From Nitrospiria bacterium (lineage in GTDB: Bacteria > Nitrospirota > Nitrospiria > Nitrospirales > UBA8639), in NCBI GenBank assembly GCA_030430725.1, contig JAUIKP010000259.1, forward strand, positions 1 through 5,453: a DNA stretch of 5,453 bases, read 5' to 3'. The notes beneath the pieces are model-generated. The model did no database searches. It had not been told where the DNA came from and saw nothing but the letters and a program-made list of their open reading frames with translations. Each line of letters starts with the position of its first letter. The first letter of the stretch is position 1. Made by a program: the position numbers and the translations under genes. Shown here in pieces: positions 1 through 5,039 of the stretch.

Positions 1-72
1 CTCACCTCCCGAGCCATACCTTACGAGTGTCATTGAAAAATAGGGCTCTTGCTTCAACAAGGAGAAATTTGC

Positions 73-530
73 ACGAAGGACCGTACTTTACCTCGCTTCC
101 CACTCATTCTTTGCCTTATAGCTGTCCTCTTCTCTTATGTGTTGGGGCTTTTCAGCCTCTCTGCTTTGCCAACACAGAATAATTCTTCTATGACCGTCTG
201 GGGGGCTATGATGCGATCTCCGCCGTCATTGATGTCGTTATGACAAAAGTTTGGGACGACCCGGTGGTGGGTGGGGTTTTTGTGGGAATGGGAACTGACA
301 GCAGAGATCAATTGCGCCAAAAAAATAAAAATCTCTTGTACTTCAACACTGGGGGACTCTGCCAGAAAATCAATCGGCCACTAGAACTGACCCACAGGGA
401 TTTGGGGATCACCGACAAGGAGTTTGATATCGTGGCTAACCATTTGGCTGCGACACTTAAAGAATTTAACGTTCCTAAGAGGGAATATGAGGAGGTGATG
501 GCCAAAATCGGGAAACTGCAACCCTATTAG
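73..530 (+). pseudogene. Exported group I truncated haemoglobin, frameshifted and without a normal start
   Basis: Truncated haemoglobins bind haem and react with O2 or NO; this one would have been exported or membrane-anchored. In the frame of position 73 the codons give K-D-R-T-L-P-R-F followed by about 22 hydrophobic residues (PLILCLIAVL...) and S-L-S-A, a textbook Sec signal peptide or anchor. A strong GGAG lies at 61-64, exactly 8 nt before codon 73-75, but that codon is ACG, not ATG. The globin domain (F-Y-D-R-L-G-G-Y-D-A..., from about 186) is in another frame, one net base away, and that frame has TAA at 180-182. Restoring one base near 183-190 and an ATG at 73 would give a 152-residue protein, normal for a signal-bearing member. 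I infer two lesions in one gene. Sequencing error, or a real ACG start with frameshifting, would be alternatives. Confidence 0.6.
240..530 (+). CDS. Truncated haemoglobin, group I, intact C-terminal frame (96 aa)
   Basis: This is the part of the globin still readable from an ATG. Compared with M. tuberculosis trHbN from memory, the match covers the end of helix B to the C terminus. The Gly-Gly motif is at residues 38-39, the proximal haem-ligand His (F8) is His52 in T-H-R-D-L-G-I, and distal E7 and E11 correspond to Leu25 and Asn29. The start Met falls where trHbN has the B10 Tyr, so a protein started here lacks helix A and most of helix B, which are needed for the 2-over-2 globin fold. The natural start is therefore very probably upstream, although no ATG, GTG or TTG exists in this frame after the TAA at 180. 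There is no clear Shine-Dalgarno before 240. The ATG overlaps the TGA of the upstream signal-peptide frame as ATGA. Family assignment is firm; a functional product is doubtful. Confidence 0.6.
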   Translation: MTKVWDDPVVGGVFVGMGTDSRDQLRQKNKNLLYFNTGGLCQKINRPLELTHRDLGITDKEFDIVANHLAATLKEFNVPKREYEEVMAKIGKLQPY

Positions 531-551
531 AACGGAACAGTGAAAAACATC

Positions 552-567
552 TTCGGATCACTCCGAA
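552..567 (+). terminator. Short hairpin after the globin gene, possible weak terminator
   Basis: TTCGGA (552-557), loop TCAC and TCCGAA (562-567) form a perfect 6-bp stem 21 nt after the globin stop codon. No T run follows, so it is not a typical intrinsic terminator. It could instead protect the 3' end of the transcript. Confidence 0.25.
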
Positions 568-790
568 TCGTGTCCCGTCCTTGAGGCACGCACCCATGGC
601 ATGGAAAGTTCGGATTGAATCCTGCACCTAACCTCACACCAAGGAAATCACCGGGGCCGCGGTCAACAGAGAAGAAATGATCGCTCACCCTTAGCCGAGA
701 TAAAAAATCTCAGGATGGACATGCAGGATCCCAAGTGCAAAAAGAAAGTCAAAACAGATGATTGTTTTTTTTCGAGAAGAGCCTTTATCT

Positions 791-822
791 CTAAAAACTC
801 GTGACAACCCAGGAGTTTTTAG
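791..822 (-). terminator. Inverted repeat downstream of the TPR gene, possible bidirectional terminator
   Basis: CTAAAAACTC (791-800) and GAGTTTTTAG (813-822) are perfectly complementary over 10 bp with a 12-nt loop. The repeat lies 45 nt beyond the TPR stop codon. On either strand the descending arm carries five consecutive T residues, as in A-tract/stem/T-tract terminators that serve convergent genes. The stem is A/T-rich and few T residues follow it, so strength is uncertain. Confidence 0.4.
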
Positions 823-867
823 CAATGCACCTCCCCTCAATATGAGAACCTTTGTACGAGAATCCGC

Positions 868-1629
868 TTAGGAACCGCGCAACCGGACCAATCGCTGGCG
901 ATCATCCTCATATTGTGGGAGACGATACGTTAGATCGATTTGCACCACACGCTCCAGGCAGCGCATCGCTGAGAGGTGGTCTTTTCGCTCCATATAGACG
1001 TCGGCGAGTAGTCGCAAAGCTCCTGCCTCTCCCGCACGATGTCCCAGTTTGATGAAATGTTCAGTAGCATTATTGAGACAAGCTTCGGCCCGTTTAAGAT
1101 TGCCAAGGTTAAGAAAGGTTTTGCCAAGTTGCCCGTAGGTGGTCGCCAGTCCGTCTTCATTCCCGACCTTGCGGTGATAGTCCAAAGCCGTGTGAAAGGC
1201 TTGAATGCCAGGTTCGGACCGATTTAACTGCAATTCCTGCAGAGCCAGATTGCTATATAAAATACCCAAAGCCCGGTCATGGCCTAAGGGGGCCAAACAA
1301 TCTATTGCTTCCAAATAAAATGCGTGGGCTGTTTCCGGTTCACCCCTGTCGGCTTTGAGATTTCCTAAATTCACCAGGGTTTCCCCGATAGCATGCCCTT
1401 CTTGCAGGGTTCGTTGAATTTCCAAAACTTCTCGATAACACGCCTCGGCTTGTTCATAGTGTTCTAGTAAGGCGCAGACATTTCCCAGATTCCCCAGAGC
1501 CTCTGACAAGGCCTTGGGTGATCCCAGTTGTCGTGCCTCTTCCGTAGCCTGTTCATAGCACTCACGTGCTTTTAACAGATCGCCACGATGTAAGAAAATT
1601 TCGCCGAGACGAGAAGCAGAACTGGCCAT
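868..1629 (-). CDS. Tetratricopeptide repeat protein, six TPRs
   Basis: A 253-residue protein made almost entirely of TPR helix pairs, a scaffold for protein-protein contacts; the partner is unknown. The repeats keep an exact 40-residue register: Leu at 8, 48, 88, 128, 168 and 208; Gly/Ala at 9, 49, 89, 129, 169 and 209; Ala/Gly at 21, 61, 101, 141, 181 and 221; an aromatic or Leu at 25, 65, 105, 145, 185 and 225. This longer repeat, as in kinesin light chain or LGN/Rapsyn-type TPRs, is common in bacterial regulators. About 16 charged residues follow the last repeat. There is no signal peptide, membrane segment or enzymatic domain, so it is probably cytoplasmic. The ATG at 1629 is the only usual start; the frame is open for 12 more codons upstream to a TGA at 1666-1668, without ATG, GTG or TTG. 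Shine-Dalgarno support is poor. It points towards the globin gene and is not in an operon. Confidence 0.85.
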   Translation of the reverse strand: MASSASRLGEIFLHRGDLLKARECYEQATEEARQLGSPKALSEALGNLGNVCALLEHYEQAEACYREVLEIQRTLQEGHAIGETLVNLGNLKADRGEPETAHAFYLEAIDCLAPLGHDRALGILYSNLALQELQLNRSEPGIQAFHTALDYHRKVGNEDGLATTYGQLGKTFLNLGNLKRAEACLNNATEHFIKLGHRAGEAGALRLLADVYMERKDHLSAMRCLERVVQIDLTYRLPQYEDDRQRLVRLRGS

Positions 1630-1742
1630 GGTGTCAAAGAATATCCCGGAACAATTGTTGAGTTCTCAGACGAGAGTGGGGAAAACATACACTCGGAGGA
1701 CCGATTCCCCAGGTTTGCTCTTGCATGAAAACTTAGACACGT

Positions 1743-1861
1743 CGGTGCGCCTTAGCAAGATTGCACCTTTCCTCTGACAAAGTGCAGAAAGACAGCACCG
1801 TATCAAAAGGGCAGTTGGGACATTCAGCCAAAATGGCGTCCCATCTACTTTGACCTGTAGA
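1743..1861. other. Non-coding region rich in inverted repeats
   Basis: The gap 1630-2025 contains no gene I can support, but this part holds several stems in a row. CGGTGC (1743-1748) pairs with GCACCG (1795-1800) and encloses TGCAC-C-TTT (1762-1770) with AAAGTGCA (1779-1786), one base bulged. TGGGAC (1816-1821) pairs with GTCCCA (1838-1843) and encloses GCCA/TGGC around an AAA loop, with a 5-nt bulge on one side. TCTAC (1844-1848) pairs with GTAGA (1857-1861). The terminator-like stem at 1883-1920 follows. It may be a structured 3' region of the HU transcript, a leader of the TPR transcript or a small RNA. The strand is undecided and chance is possible for the short stems. Confidence 0.35.
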
Positions 1862-1882
1862 GAACCCACTCGGCCGAGAAAC

Positions 1883-1920
1883 ACAACAGCCGAGTCCAAA
1901 CATCTGGACTCGGCTGTTGT
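1883..1920 (-). terminator. 16-bp perfect hairpin downstream of HU, probable terminator
   Basis: Positions 1883-1898 and 1905-1920 are perfect reverse complements (16 bp, core CAGCCGAGTCC/GGACTCGGCTG) around a 6-nt loop. It is the strongest dyad in the window, 106 nt after the HU stop codon. On the minus strand the stem ends in TTGT and is followed by GTTTCT, a modest U-rich tail; on the plus strand AAGATTTCTT follows, which is weaker. I read it as the HU terminator, possibly active in both directions. Confidence 0.5.
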
Positions 1921-2025
1921 AAGATTTCTTGAATGGAAAGGAATGGCCCTCCCTTTTCATTCATTCAAACCGACCGGCTAAGAGAAGGGGAAAGCCGACA
2001 GCATAATGCCTTGGGAAGGGTACCG

Positions 2026-2316
2026 TTACTTTTTCACCCCCAGGATGGCATCTTTAGCCGCTTTGGCTACGCGGAATTTCACGACACGTTTGGCTGGAAT
2101 TTTTATCGCAGCTCCAGTTTGGGGATTTCTGCCCATTCTGGCTTTTCGGTGCGCAAGGACCAACTTGCCAATCCCAGGTACTACAAACGCGTTTTTGGCT
2201 TCTTTGTAAGCCAACGCGGCAAAATCATCAAGAATTTGCGTGGCAATTTTCTTGGTAACATCCGCTTTTTTAGCCAGGTGATCGGCAATTTGCGACTTTG
2301 TCATGGCCTTTCCCAT
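2026..2316 (-). CDS. HU/IHF-family DNA-binding protein
   Basis: A 96-residue histone-like protein expected to dimerise, bend DNA and compact the nucleoid. The N-terminal part (T-K-S-Q-I-A-D-H-L-A-K-K, residues 6-17) is the usual HU helix 1. V-P-G-I-G-K-L (46-52) is the conserved turn into the beta sheet. G-R-N-P-Q-T-G (62-68) is the tip of the DNA-binding arm, with Pro65 as the intercalating residue. I-P-A-K-R-V-V-K-F (73-81) closes the arm, and the chain ends in a Lys-rich tail. Length is typical (about 90-100). I chose the ATG at 2316 because GAGGAGG lies 8 nt upstream. A second ATG at 2304 (M-T-K-S-Q) is less well placed, and the frame extension up to 2478 runs through the promoter and has no family resemblance. 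It is transcribed alone, divergent from the 200-residue protein gene. Family certain; HU versus IHF subunit not decided. Confidence 0.95.
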   Translation of the reverse strand: MGKAMTKSQIADHLAKKADVTKKIATQILDDFAALAYKEAKNAFVVPGIGKLVLAHRKARMGRNPQTGAAIKIPAKRVVKFRVAKAAKDAILGVKK

Positions 2317-2324
2317 ACACTTTT

Positions 2325-2331
2325 CCTCCTC
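2325..2331 (-). promoter_or_regulatory. Strong ribosome binding site that fixes the HU start
   Basis: On the minus strand this reads GAGGAGG, a near-perfect anti-16S match, 8 nt before ATG 2316. It decides between that ATG and the internal one at 2304, and suggests high translation, as expected for an abundant nucleoid protein. Confidence 0.85.
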
Positions 2332-2459
2332 ATTTGAATTGTTTAGTAAGAGACACCATTTGTTGATTCGAAAATTCCAAGGAAGGATTGCCTTGTCTGT
2401 CAATTTGGAAGAAGGGTTTAACGCGGAAACACCTTTCCCCTCTGTCACAACGGCGCCAG

Positions 2460-2488
2460 AGTCTACCGAATGCCTCAAAAACTGTCAA
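2460..2488 (-). promoter_or_regulatory. Sigma70-type promoter for the HU gene
   Basis: On the minus strand TTGACA (2488-2483) and TAGACT (2465-2460) are separated by exactly 17 nt: a full consensus -35 and a -10 with T, A and final T conserved. Transcription would start near 2453 and give a leader of about 137 nt before the HU ATG. A second, weaker pair, TTGACA (2403-2398) and TGGAAT (2379-2374) with an 18-nt spacer, lies inside that leader and could be an additional promoter. Confidence 0.65.
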
Positions 2489-2565
2489 CAAAAAACAAGC
2501 CCAGTGCGGCGAATATTCTCTTGTCATACGCTTTCCAATATTTTTCTGCCTTGCTGCCCCAGCTT

Positions 2566-2594
2566 TTGTCACGGTAAAGTAACCAAAGTATATA
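2566..2594 (+). promoter_or_regulatory. Sigma70-type promoter for the 200-residue protein gene
   Basis: TTGTCA (2566-2571), a 17-nt spacer and TATATA (2589-2594) form a good sigma70 promoter. The start of transcription would be near 2601, about 47 nt before the ATG at 2648. It stands back to back with the HU promoter, about 77 bp apart, without overlap, so shared regulation is possible but not shown. Confidence 0.55.
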
Positions 2595-2647
2595 TTTTAC
2601 TTACTTTAGTCATTCGTGCAATTGGCACAACACATGAGGCATTGATC

Positions 2648-3250
2648 ATGGCAAAAGAATTACCTGTTGTTCCCTTCCCCAAACAATCAGAATCCTCAGA
2701 ACAAGAAGAGCTGATATATTCCAGGGTGTTTTGCACGCGGGAGGATAGCCCCCCCCTGAAGCTGCTTCTGGACTTTCTCAAATCCAAAAATCAGGTTCCA
2801 CTCATTCCCAAAATGGATCCGGCCGCCCTGGAAGATTGGGATTGGCTCCATATATCCCTTGGTTATAGCCGGGAGAGGAAGCCCATCCGCTTATTTTGCG
2901 TGCGCGACCGAGGGACCTATCAGGATGTCTTTGAGGGAGAAAAAACCTCATTTTTCAACCGCATATCTGTCTTTGATGATGTCGAGGCCGAGATTGCCCG
3001 GGAATGTATTTCAAAAGCCCGCTTCATTGCCACCACCCAAATGGTGAAAAAAGATATGACTGATGAGGGCTATGATTTTAACGGATGGATTCTGGAATTT
3101 TTTCAAGAAAACTGCAATGGCATTGTGCAAATCGACGGACAGGGATTTTATTCTCCGAAAGGCGAACTCATTGTGGATTTGGAAGAAGTCGCTGAAACTG
3201 GGGATGAAATAGCGCCTACACCCAAGACCGATACCCAAACATTGGCTTAA
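2648..3250 (+). CDS. Conserved-looking hypothetical protein, 200 aa
   Basis: I do not recognise this family. The ATG at 2648 has GAGG 8 nt upstream (2636-2639) and a promoter before it; the frame is open further upstream to 2303, but that part overlaps the promoter and HU leader and reads as non-protein. The chain is soluble and fairly acidic, with no signal peptide or membrane segment. Residues 1-25 are polar and probably flexible. Residues 63-120 contain W-D-W-L-H-I-S-L-G-Y, R-K-P-I-R-L-F-C-V-R-D-R-G and F-F-N-R-I-S-V-F-D-D, suggesting mixed alpha/beta. Residues 111-135 look helical. D-G-Q-G-F-Y-S-P-K-G-E-L-I-V-D-L (163-178) looks like a beta hairpin, and the last 20 residues are a Pro/Thr/Asp-rich tail. 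Cysteines at 29, 84, 120 and 156 are not in a metal-binding spacing. The next gene is convergent, so it is monocistronic. The CDS is well supported; function is unknown. Confidence 0.85.
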   Translation: MAKELPVVPFPKQSESSEQEELIYSRVFCTREDSPPLKLLLDFLKSKNQVPLIPKMDPAALEDWDWLHISLGYSRERKPIRLFCVRDRGTYQDVFEGEKTSFFNRISVFDDVEAEIARECISKARFIATTQMVKKDMTDEGYDFNGWILEFFQENCNGIVQIDGQGFYSPKGELIVDLEEVAETGDEIAPTPKTDTQTLA

Positions 3251-3286
3251 GAATCGTTCTCGTTCAATGGTGTTCTGAAGAAGAAT

Positions 3287-4594
3287 TTAAGAAGAGCTTG
3301 ATCCGAGGGCCAAGTCCACACAATCCGTAAAGGTTCGTTGCCTCATATCCGGAAATCCATTGCGATAGCCCCAGCCATCTTTCAACACTTCCACGAGGGC
3401 TCCGTTTTCAAATCGCAACGGGTCCTCCACCACATCTTCCCGACAGACCAGGATATCAGCGCGTTTTCCCTCCACGAGTATTCCTGTATCCGTTTGGCCA
3501 AGTTGCTCCGCCGCCAACCCTGTTGCTCCGTACCATGCTGTCAGGGAGGGTAGGCCCTCTGCGATCAATGCCACCAACTCCATGTAATTCCGGCCATGCA
3601 TATCGGGTAATACCGGATCAGTGCCAGCCAACAGCTTAAGCCCGCTGGCTTGCGCAGTTTTCACTGCATGAGCATGGCTCTCGGCCACCTGTTGAACTTT
3701 GGCGCGAATGAACGCATTGAATCCCTCTGACTGGGCCAATTTCTGCCCCACCCATGAGGTTGGAGTCACTACACACCCCTTTGCATAGGCCAGCTCGGCC
3801 AGATCCTCATCCATAAATGAAATATGTTGGATATCTTTCACTCCAGCCTGAATGGCCAACTTGATGCCATTTCGACTATGGGCATGGGCTGCCACATACA
3901 TCCCCCGTCCAGCGGCTTCGTCACAAATCGCCTCAATTTCCTCAAGGGTAAAATCCCGATGCTCCAAATGGTCGGTAGGAGACACCACCCCCGGGCTGGC
4001 ACAAATTTTCACCAGATCGCCCCCGCAGGCGGCAATCTCTCTTACCCGCTTTCGACATTCCCACGGCCCATCCACGATGCTGGACGGACGACCGGGACCA
4101 GCAGGCCACAACCGGGAAAGCTCCCCACAACACCGATCCGGCCCTCGAAAATCCGCATGCCCTCCAGTAGTGGAGAGCATACAAATGGCCAACTTGAGAC
4201 GGGGGCCCAACACCATCCCCTGGTCCACGAGCCGCTTCAGAACAGAGGTAGCTCCACCCACATCCCTCAGGGTCGTCACCCCTCCATGGACTAAGGTGCG
4301 ATATAAGATCCGTTCGGCCCAAAACGGAGCCTCCGGGGAATTCATTCGGTCCAGTTCAGTATTTCCCACCCCCCAAAGGGTCACATGCCCATGACAGTCG
4401 ATTAGTCCCGGGGTGACGGTATAGCTCGCGCAGTCGATCCGATGAACATCGGATCCTTGCGGATGCGCGGGGTTATGAGGAGAAACGGCCTTAATGGTTC
4501 CTTCATCTATCCACACATCAACTCGTTCGTGAATAGACCTCGTTGTTGCGGACGTCCCATCATAGAGCTTGTGAATATTTGAGAGAACAATCAT
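3287..4594 (-). CDS. Metal-dependent amidohydrolase (imidazolonepropionase/prolidase-like)
   Basis: A 435-residue hydrolase of the amidohydrolase superfamily, probably cytoplasmic, cutting C-N bonds with one or two divalent metals. Counting from the GTG codon at 4597, metal ligands are H69-G-H71 after P-G-L-I-D-C (beta strand 1), K197 in V-K-I-C-A-S-P-G (the likely carbamylated Lys), H238 in A-A-H-A-H-S, H258 in I-Q-H-I-S-F and D327 in A-G-T-D-P. The N terminus (about 1-65) and the C terminus (about 365-415, with G-K-R-A-D-I-L-V) form the small beta domain typical of the family. All catalytic positions are present, so it should be active; the substrate cannot be told. GTG 4597 and ATG 4594 are adjacent. 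The AGAGG at 4605-4601 lies 6 nt from the ATG but only 3 nt from the GTG, so I chose the ATG. Cys156-Cys157 sit in a loop. It converges on the 200-residue protein gene (36 bp apart) and diverges from gcvP. Confidence 0.9.
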   Translation of the reverse strand: MIVLSNIHKLYDGTSATTRSIHERVDVWIDEGTIKAVSPHNPAHPQGSDVHRIDCASYTVTPGLIDCHGHVTLWGVGNTELDRMNSPEAPFWAERILYRTLVHGGVTTLRDVGGATSVLKRLVDQGMVLGPRLKLAICMLSTTGGHADFRGPDRCCGELSRLWPAGPGRPSSIVDGPWECRKRVREIAACGGDLVKICASPGVVSPTDHLEHRDFTLEEIEAICDEAAGRGMYVAAHAHSRNGIKLAIQAGVKDIQHISFMDEDLAELAYAKGCVVTPTSWVGQKLAQSEGFNAFIRAKVQQVAESHAHAVKTAQASGLKLLAGTDPVLPDMHGRNYMELVALIAEGLPSLTAWYGATGLAAEQLGQTDTGILVEGKRADILVCREDVVEDPLRFENGALVEVLKDGWGYRNGFPDMRQRTFTDCVDLALGSSSS

Positions 4595-4875
4595 CACATT
4601 CCTCTATTCAAGAAATATTCTTATAAATCCTCCACTTTTTCTTTACCGTATATACGTCCATATCTGCAACACATTCGATCAAGCTCATTCCCGGGCAATT
4701 CCTCCGGACAAATAGGTGATGTCCTGGCTCTCCCCTTTGAACACCCCTCAATTATATTGGGTTCATTTTTAACAGCTGGCAATAAATCGCATCTAGGATT
4801 GGTTCGCATCGAAATTTTGCGGATTCCTAATAAACATGATAACCTTCGAACATATTGGTTGGTTGCTTCTCTGCT

Positions 4876-4903
4876 CCTGAGAGACGCATTTCTCAGGTAT
4901 ATT
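4876..4903 (+). promoter_or_regulatory. Dyad adjoining a -10 element, candidate gcvP promoter and operator
   Basis: CCTGAGA (4876-4882) and TCTCAGG (4891-4897) form a perfect 7-bp dyad with an 8-nt centre. TATATT (4898-4903), a good -10, follows directly. The -35 position (4875-4880, TCCTGA) is poor and lies within the dyad, as at promoters that need an activator. Transcription would start near 4910, about 130 nt before the gcvP ATG. A rho-independent terminator is an unlikely reading, as no T run follows. Confidence 0.3.
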
Positions 4904-4913
4904 GTCTTACCGA

Positions 4914-5031
4914 ACACCTCTCGAGGTTTTTCACAATTGGTCCCGTACTAAAAATCGTCATTTCCTCAAAACGGTTAACGCAACAAATTTCCCGTCTGCT
5001 TGAGGGAAAATATTCACATCACATGAGGTGT
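4914..5031 (+). promoter_or_regulatory. gcvP leader with a segment complementary to the Shine-Dalgarno
   Basis: The gcvP ribosome binding site is GAGGTG (5025-5030), 9 nt before the ATG. ACACCTC (4914-4920) is a perfect 7-nt complement of GAGGTGT (5025-5031), and CCTCA (4964-4968) complements TGAGG both at 5024-5028 and at 5001-5005. The leader could thus switch between masking and exposing the ribosome binding site. This is inference from base pairing alone. Confidence 0.25.
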
Positions 5032-5039
5032 AGTCAGGC

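Larger units (their letters stand above)
531..867. other. Intergenic gap between convergent globin and TPR genes
   Basis: I see no credible coding region in these 337 bases. They hold a 6-bp hairpin just after the globin stop (552-567), a 5-bp dyad GAGAT/ATCTC at 697-711 with a five-A loop, an A/T-rich dyad AAAACA/TGTTTT at 751-768 that runs into eight T residues (765-772), and a 10-bp inverted repeat at 791-822. The T run could help end plus-strand transcripts, but its stem has only one G:C pair. Both neighbouring genes point into this gap, so termination signals are expected here. Confidence 0.55.
4598..5039. other. Divergent intergenic region between the amidohydrolase and gcvP
   Basis: These 442 bases contain no gene I can support; two overlapping opposite frames (4621-4917 minus, 4757-4951 plus) have no recognisable motif. 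Near the amidohydrolase start lie the dyad AAGAA-ATA-TTCTT (4610-4622) and the 10-bp palindrome CGTATATACG (4647-4656), which could be operator sites. A 7-bp dyad (4876-4897), a small hairpin ACCT/AGGT followed by T residues (about 4916-4930), and a 6-bp hairpin TTTCCC/GGGAAA (4988-5009) lie on the gcvP side. I found no match to the glycine riboswitch. Confidence 0.5.

Noticed and set aside
2..43. Possible C-terminal tail of an upstream plus-strand gene (S-P-P-E-P-Y-L-T-S-V-I-E-K, stop TAG at 41-43).
   Set aside because: Only 13 codons are visible and all frames are short here, so it cannot be told from chance.
69..182. TTG start at 69 in the globin frame, close to GGAG 61-64.
   Set aside because: The frame meets TAA at 180-182 before the globin domain, and its product (L-H-E-G-P-Y-F-T...) has no good signal-peptide form, unlike the frame of position 73.
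1666..1899. 77-codon minus-strand frame directly upstream of, and in frame with, the TPR gene.
   Set aside because: Its only start is a TTG inside the strong hairpin at 1883-1920, it has no Shine-Dalgarno and no TPR-like sequence, and a TGA separates it from the TPR frame.
1733..1960. 75-codon minus-strand frame with a C-P-N-C motif.
   Set aside because: It runs through the 16-bp hairpin, has no second Cys pair in a zinc-ribbon spacing, and lacks family resemblance.
1933..2337. Long plus-strand frame opposite HU.
   Set aside because: It is antisense to a certain gene and reads as a shadow, with no recognisable motif.
2303..2647. N-terminal extension of the 200-residue protein.
   Set aside because: The extension covers the HU start, leader and promoter, while the ATG at 2648 has its own Shine-Dalgarno and promoter.
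3852..4394. 180-codon plus-strand frame opposite the amidohydrolase.
   Set aside because: It is a shadow of a gene with a complete catalytic signature; the sequence is rich in Pro, Arg and Ser, as antisense frames usually are.
4621..4951. Overlapping small frames (98 codons minus, 64 codons plus) in the amidohydrolase-gcvP gap.
   Set aside because: The minus frame starts with a GTG abutting GAGAG and has an Arg/Cys/Ser-rich random composition. The plus frame has no Shine-Dalgarno. Neither shows a motif, although a small real gene cannot be fully excluded.
4840..5039. Glycine riboswitch upstream of gcvP.
   Set aside because: I looked for the paired aptamer core with its conserved G/A-rich junctions and found no convincing match.
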